Made by a program: the position numbers and the translations under genes. Under the pieces are notes generated by a model. The model did not search any database. It worked only from the letters and a program-made list of their open reading frames with translations, and was not told the DNA's origin. A stretch of DNA of 64,000 bases from Burkholderiales bacterium JOSHI_001 (GTDB taxonomy: Bacteria > Pseudomonadota > Gammaproteobacteria > Burkholderiales > Burkholderiaceae_C): NCBI GenBank assembly GCA_000244995.1, contig CM001438.1, positions 5,498,096-5,562,095 on the forward strand, in the 5' to 3' direction. Positions 60,159-64,000 of the stretch are shown here, piece by piece (the stretch's first letter is position 1; the number at the start of each line of letters is the position of its first letter).

Positions 60159-61127
60159 TTAGCGCGCGGGGGCCGACGCGGGTGGCGCCGCGGCGGCACC
60201 CGACGCCGCCGCCGCCGAGGCCGCCGCCTGCGTGGCGTGCACCAGGGCTTCGGTCTGGTGGTACACCACCTCGGCCATGGCCAGCAGCTGTTCGCGCGGC
60301 ATGGCGCCCACCAGGGCCCAGCCGTAACCTTCGTCCACCCAGTACAGCAGGCCGTTGTCGCCCTGCTGCTGGTGGCGGAAGGCCACCTCGGCGTTGTTCT
60401 CGGGCTTGCGCAGGTAAAGCGTGATGCGCTTGCCCTGGGCGTTTTCGTACATGAACTGGGCGCTGGGCTTGTTGGTGTCGGGCAGAAGGCGCCCGCCCAC
60501 CAGGCTGTAGCCCTGGGCCGACAGGTCCACCAGCTTCACCGGCATGGCCAGGCGCTTGGTCAGCCACTTGGCCAGGTGTTCTTCCTGGGCCTTCTGCTGC
60601 GCGGGGTCGCCCTCGCGCACGCTCACCTCCACCGGGTGGCGCACTTCGGGCACGTAAACGGCATGCGCCGTCGCGGCGCGCTGCGCCCACAGCGGCGTGG
60701 CGTCGGTGGCGGCCGGGTTGGCGCCAGACGCTCCCGCGCCGGCCGCCGCCAGGTGCGTGCCGCCCTGGCGATGGCTGAGCGCGCTGCCCAGCAGGCCGCC
60801 GGCCAGCAGCAGGCCGGCGGCCAGGGCGGCCTGGGCCCATGGCCGCTGGTGCCAGGCGCGCGCGGCTTCGGCGGAGGCGGCCGGCCCCGCGGAAGGTGCG
60901 GGCAGCTCGGCCGCCTGCACCAGCTGGTGCAGGGCCTCGGGCACCGGCTCGTCCAGCACCGGGTCGAACAAGGCGCGCAGCGCGTCGCGGTCGCTCGCCC
61001 AGGCCTGCACCTGGGCGTCGTCGTCGGGGTGGGCGCGCAGCCAGGCGCGCACGGCATCGCGCTCCGCGCCTTCCAGCTCGCCGTCCAGCCAGGCCGACAG
61101 GCCTTGCCCGTCGGGTGTGTTGTCCAT
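60159..61127 (-). CDS. Transmembrane anti-sigma factor
   Basis: 322 residues. MDNTPDGQGLSAWLDGELEG and RAWLRAHPDD form an N-terminal sigma-binding domain without the zinc HxxxCxxC motif; one membrane helix at about 98-117; then a periplasmic domain with an Ala/Pro-rich tail. It starts 11 bases after the sigma gene, so it should hold that sigma at the membrane until a signal is received. The 226-base gap on to the M48 gene shows nothing I can support. Confidence 0.85.
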   Translation of the reverse strand: MDNTPDGQGLSAWLDGELEGAERDAVRAWLRAHPDDDAQVQAWASDRDALRALFDPVLDEPVPEALHQLVQAAELPAPSAGPAASAEAARAWHQRPWAQAALAAGLLLAGGLLGSALSHRQGGTHLAAAGAGASGANPAATDATPLWAQRAATAHAVYVPEVRHPVEVSVREGDPAQQKAQEEHLAKWLTKRLAMPVKLVDLSAQGYSLVGGRLLPDTNKPSAQFMYENAQGKRITLYLRKPENNAEVAFRHQQQGDNGLLYWVDEGYGWALVGAMPREQLLAMAEVVYHQTEALVHATQAAASAAAASGAAAAPPASAPAR

Positions 61128-61138
61128 CGTCGTCACCG

Positions 61139-61681
61139 CTATACCACCCGCTTCAAGGTCGAGCGCTTCGCCGCGGAGGGACCGTCGCCGCTCATCCACT
61201 CGCGCAGCGCCGCGCGCCCACGGGACACCCGGGACATCACCGTGCCGATGGGGATGTGCAGCACCTGCGCACATTCGGCGTAGGACAGCTGCTCCACACT
61301 GACCAGCAGCAGCGGTTCGCGCTGCTCCATGGGCAGCTGCGCCAGGGCGCGCTGCAGGTCGATGCGCAGGCCCACGTCAGGCCCCAGGTCGGCCGCCACC
61401 GCGTCCTGCTCGTCGCTGGCCTGGGCGGGGTCCACCACCGTCATGCGGGACTCCCGCCGGCGCCAGTCCAGGTGCGCGTTGTGCGCGATGGACAGCACCC
61501 ACACGAGGATGTCGCGTTCCGGGTCGAATTGATGCCAATGGGTGAGCGCTCGTTCCAGCACGGTTTGAACCAGATCGTCCGCCGCTTGCGCGTCGAACAC
61601 CAAGGTGCGCGCGTAACGTCGCAGCCTGGGAATGGCACCCAGCAGCTGCTGTTTGAAAACGTCACTGGCTTGCACGTGCAT
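61139..61681 (-). CDS. ECF-subfamily RNA polymerase sigma factor
   Basis: 180 residues. Region 2: DDLVQTVLERALTHWHQF and ILVWVLSIAHN; region 4: LPMEQREPLLLVSVEQLSYA and IPIGTVMSRVSRGRAALRE. It directs RNA polymerase to its own regulon. Two Crp-like sites lie 34-72 bases before its ATG, so cAMP may control its synthesis. Confidence 0.92.
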   Translation of the reverse strand: MHVQASDVFKQQLLGAIPRLRRYARTLVFDAQAADDLVQTVLERALTHWHQFDPERDILVWVLSIAHNAHLDWRRRESRMTVVDPAQASDEQDAVAADLGPDVGLRIDLQRALAQLPMEQREPLLLVSVEQLSYAECAQVLHIPIGTVMSRVSRGRAALREWMSGDGPSAAKRSTLKRVV

Positions 61682-61715
61682 GGATTACGAGATGGGGTGG
61701 CGGATTATTCCAGCG

Positions 61716-61753
61716 TGTGATGACACTTCACACAGCATGTGATCTGGATCACA
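61716..61753. promoter_or_regulatory. Tandem Crp-type binding sites before the ECF sigma gene
   Basis: TGTGATCTGGATCACA (61738-61753) is an exact TGTGA-N6-TCACA dyad. TGTGA-N7-TCACA (61716-61732) is the same with one extra spacer base. Their centres are 21.5 bases (two helical turns) apart, 43 and 64 bases from the sigma ATG and also upstream of the divergent LysR gene. Confidence 0.75.
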
Positions 61754-61873
61754 AACATTCACCTGCCGCCCCCGGGTTGCGGGGTCCCGGCATCGGTGGC
61801 GCCGGAATTGCATGCCGCACGGCCAGCCCCACCCGCCCGCTGCAAACTTGCAGCGCGGGCCCATACTGCGGCG

Positions 61874-62824
61874 ATGGACGCACTGGACTGGGGTGACTTG
61901 CGCTATGCGCTGGCGGTGGGGGCCACCGGCTCGCTGGCGGCGGCCGGGCGGCAGCTGGGGGTGAACGCCACCACGGTGCTGCGCCGCCTGGACCACCTGG
62001 AAGCGCAGCTGGGGGCGCGCCTGTTCGAACGCCTGCGCAGCGGCTACCGGCCCACCGAGGCCGGCGCGGCGGTGCTGCAGAAGTTGAACCACATGGCCGC
62101 GCAGGCCGATGAGATCGAGCGCCATGTGCTGGGCCGCGACCGCGAGTTGAACGGCCTGCTGCGCGTGACCACCGCCTTCGTCATCATGGAACACCTGCTG
62201 CCGCAGCCGCTGGCCCGCTTCGCGCAGGCCTACCCGGGCATCGAGGTGGAGGTGGTGGAAAACGCCTTCCTGGCCGACCTGGCGCGCCGCCACTCCGACG
62301 AATCGTCCAGCTGGGCGCGGCGCGAGGCCGATGTGGCGCTGCGCATCTCGGCCCAGGTGGCCGACCACCTGGTGGGCCGTCCGCTGGGCAACACCGCGTG
62401 CAAGGTGTACGCGCTGCGCGGCGCGCAGGGGCTGCCGCAGGCGGTGACGCCGCTGGAGCAGCTGGTGCGCGACGCGCCCTGGGTGGCCTTCGAGCGCGAC
62501 GGCCAGGCCCGCGTGTACGACCGCTGGATGCGCACCCACCTGGCGCGCGCGAACGTGCGGGTGCGGGTGGACATCTTCAACGCCGCGGCGGCCATGCTGC
62601 ACACCGGCGTGGGCGTGGGCGTGCTGCCCACCTTCATGGAAGCCGCACACCCGCAGCTGGTGGCGGTGAGCGAGCCGATCGCCGAGCTGGCGGTGCCGGT
62701 GTGGATGCTGACCCACCCCGACCTGCGCCACACCGCGCGCGTGCGCGCCTTCATGGAACATGTGGGCGACGCCATCGCGCAGCGCCTGTCGGCACGAAGC
62801 GACCCCGCCCGCCCACCCGCTTGA
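61874..62824 (+). CDS. LysR-type transcriptional regulator
   Basis: 316 residues from MDALDWGDLRYALAV. The HTH is GSLAAAGRQLGVNATTVLRR then LEAQLGARLFER; a substrate-binding domain follows. LysR proteins often control the divergent operon, here the ECF sigma pair. Effector unknown. Confidence 0.92.
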   Translation: MDALDWGDLRYALAVGATGSLAAAGRQLGVNATTVLRRLDHLEAQLGARLFERLRSGYRPTEAGAAVLQKLNHMAAQADEIERHVLGRDRELNGLLRVTTAFVIMEHLLPQPLARFAQAYPGIEVEVVENAFLADLARRHSDESSSWARREADVALRISAQVADHLVGRPLGNTACKVYALRGAQGLPQAVTPLEQLVRDAPWVAFERDGQARVYDRWMRTHLARANVRVRVDIFNAAAAMLHTGVGVGVLPTFMEAAHPQLVAVSEPIAELAVPVWMLTHPDLRHTARVRAFMEHVGDAIAQRLSARSDPARPPA

Positions 62825-62873
62825 CGCCGGCCTGTGGCGCGGCGAGCATGCACCACCTTTTCCGGAGCAGACG

Positions 62874-63014
62874 ATGGCCAAAGGGCAACAGCGCAGTACC
62901 AAGGAAGCGAAGAAGCCGAAGAAGGACAGCGGCCCGACCAAGACGGTGTCGCCCTTCGCGGTGACCCCCACGGTCACCACCGTGGTGCCGGACCGCAGCA
63001 AGAAGAAGAAGTAG
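62874..63014 (+). CDS. Small basic protein
   Basis: 46 residues, MAKGQQRSTKEAKKPKKD with a Lys-rich end (DRSKKKK). GGAG is 7 bases before the ATG. Composition suggests nucleic-acid binding. I recall similar short Lys-rich proteins in betaproteobacteria but no function. Confidence 0.6.
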   Translation: MAKGQQRSTKEAKKPKKDSGPTKTVSPFAVTPTVTTVVPDRSKKKK

Positions 63015-63036
63015 GGCGCGGCGGAGCTCCCGCGCC

Positions 63037-64000
63037 TCAGCCCAACAGCGCGGTGCCCGCCGACCAGGCGCCGCCGGGTGTCTTCTGCCACAGGTGGTAA
63101 AGGCGGTCGTCGGTGCCGATGTACACCACCTCCAGGCGCTGGTCGGCATTGACGGCCAAGGCCACCTGCTTGGCCGGGCCGGCGTTGGTCAGCACGCCAG
63201 AGCCGCTCCAGCCATTGTTCGGGGCGGTCTGCCACAGGTGGTAGAGCTTGTTGTCCGAGCCGATGTACACCACCTCCAGGCGCCCGTCCCGGTTGGGCTT
63301 GACAGCCAGTTGGCGCGCAAAGCTGCCATTGTCCAGCACGCCCGAGCCGCTCCACCCGTTGTTGGGCGCCGTCTGCCACAGGTGGTAGAGCTTGTTGTCC
63401 GAGCCGATGTAGACCACCTCGATGCGACCGTCCTGGTTGCTGCCCAGGGCCAGCTGGCGCGCATAGCTGCCCTTGTCCAGCACGCCCGAGCCGCTCCAGC
63501 CATTGTTCGGGGCGGTCTGCCAAAGGTGGTAAAGCTTGTTGTCCGAGCCGATGTACACCAGCTCCAGCCGGCCGTCCCGGTTGGTTGCCCCGGCCGCCTG
63601 GCGCGCAAAGCTGCCCGGGTCCAGCACCGCGCCAGCCGCCCAGCCGTTGTTCGGCGCGGTCTGGTGAATGTGATACAGCCTGTCGTCTGAACCGATGTAG
63701 ACAAGCTCGATGCGGTGGTCGGCATGGGCCAGTGCCACCAACTGTCGGGCCGTGCTGCGCATGTCCAGCACGCCCGATTGCGACCATGCACCACCTGGCG
63801 TCGTTTGCCACAGGTGGTAGATCTTGCTATCCGAGCCAATGTAGAAGCACTCCAGGCGGCCGTCAGCGTTGGACGCACTGACCAGGTGGCTGGCCCAGCT
63901 GCCGCGGTCGATCACATCGGCCCGGGACCACCCGCCGATGGCGGGGTTTTGCCGCAGCTGCGCAATGCGGTGATCGGGCCGCAGGTACAGCACGTTCAGG
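63037..64000 (-). CDS. PLL/tachylectin-type beta-propeller lectin-like protein (partial)
   Basis: At least 321 residues, open at the right window edge; the visible part continues past the M at 63993. Seven 48-residue repeats each carry a GRLEVVYIGSDNKLYHLWQT-type motif with NNGWSGSGVL between. Such propellers bind fucose or other sugars on cell surfaces. Whether a signal peptide or another domain precedes them cannot be seen. Confidence 0.8.
   Translation of the reverse strand, partial: LNVLYLRPDHRIAQLRQNPAIGGWSRADVIDRGSWASHLVSASNADGRLECFYIGSDSKIYHLWQTTPGGAWSQSGVLDMRSTARQLVALAHADHRIELVYIGSDDRLYHIHQTAPNNGWAAGAVLDPGSFARQAAGATNRDGRLELVYIGSDNKLYHLWQTAPNNGWSGSGVLDKGSYARQLALGSNQDGRIEVVYIGSDNKLYHLWQTAPNNGWSGSGVLDNGSFARQLAVKPNRDGRLEVVYIGSDNKLYHLWQTAPNNGWSGSGVLTNAGPAKQVALAVNADQRLEVVYIGTDDRLYHLWQKTPGGAWSAGTALLG
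63060..64000 (-). repeat. Coding tandem repeats, period 144 bp
   Basis: The GCCGATGTA-type block recurs at 63115, 63259, 63403, 63547, 63691, 63835 and about 63979: an exact 144-base spacing equal to 48 codons. The copies from about 63200 to 63560 are nearly identical, suggesting recent duplication or gene conversion. Confidence 0.9.

Noticed and set aside
63060-64000. Regular repeats as a CRISPR array
   Set aside because: The period of 144 bases equals 48 codons, has no unique spacers and encodes a propeller; no cas genes are present.

Overview
The window is about 64 kb of very GC-rich, gene-dense chromosomal DNA. Gene content and order suggest a betaproteobacterium of the order Burkholderiales, probably near the Rubrivivax/Leptothrix/Ideonella group. 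The indicators are recA-recX, sucC-sucD, mreBCD-mrdA-rodA, gatCAB next to mreB, a Lys/Ala-rich SWIB protein, a type IV pilin next to a PglL-type O-ligase, and a PEP-CTERM-like protein. This placement is inference; there is no rRNA in the window to settle it. I see no tRNA, rRNA, CRISPR array, insertion sequence or prophage. Nearly all sequence is coding and most gene junctions are short or overlapping.

Layout. 0-4.7 kb: an isomerase/amidohydrolase pair, an ArsR-DinB fusion, a SWIB/histone-like protein and a small membrane protein. 4.7-10.3 kb: BepA-like protease, moaC, pilin glycosylation ligase, pilin with a sigma-54 promoter, and a class II cyclic-nucleotide phosphodiesterase. 10.5-13.1 kb: an FHA / PP2C phosphatase / Ser-Thr kinase module. 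13.1-15.4 kb: two TerC-family genes with a yybP-ykoY manganese riboswitch. 15.4-19.4 kb: sucDC and recA-recX. 19.4-22.5 kb: a two-component system and a PKD-domain protein. 22.5-28.5 kb: cell-shape operon. 28.8-34.6 kb: gatCAB, small secreted proteins, pyrE and xth. 34.6-36.6 kb: a cNMP-domain/FliG-C fusion and an NAD(P)-binding protein. 36.7-42.5 kb: dppABCDF. 42.5-51 kb: a ferredoxin reductase, a cyclase-ATPase, and a 1233-residue DyP peroxidase/P450-like fusion. 51-58.9 kb: an APH/P-loop fusion, a diguanylate cyclase, RraA-like and MBL enzymes, a PEP-CTERM-like protein, two LuxR paralogues and a Crp. 58.9-64 kb: an M48 protease, an ECF sigma/anti-sigma pair under two Crp-like sites, a LysR regulator and a seven-repeat lectin cut by the window end.

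Cyclic nucleotides recur. The window encodes a class III cyclase fused to an ATPase/TPR receptor (44.3-47.3 kb), a class II phosphodiesterase (9.5-10.3 kb), a Crp with intact cAMP-binding and DNA-recognition residues (58.3 kb), a diverged cNMP-domain protein fused to a flagellar-switch-like domain (34.6-35.9 kb), and an exact TGTGA-N6-TCACA site ahead of the ECF sigma gene (61.7 kb). Whether these form one circuit is not shown by the sequence.

The most unusual items are the cNMP-FliG C-terminal fusion, the DyP-P450-like fusion, the Crp-type sites before the ECF sigma operon, paired REP-like hairpins inside the dpp operon, and a shared cis-element before the two LuxR paralogues.
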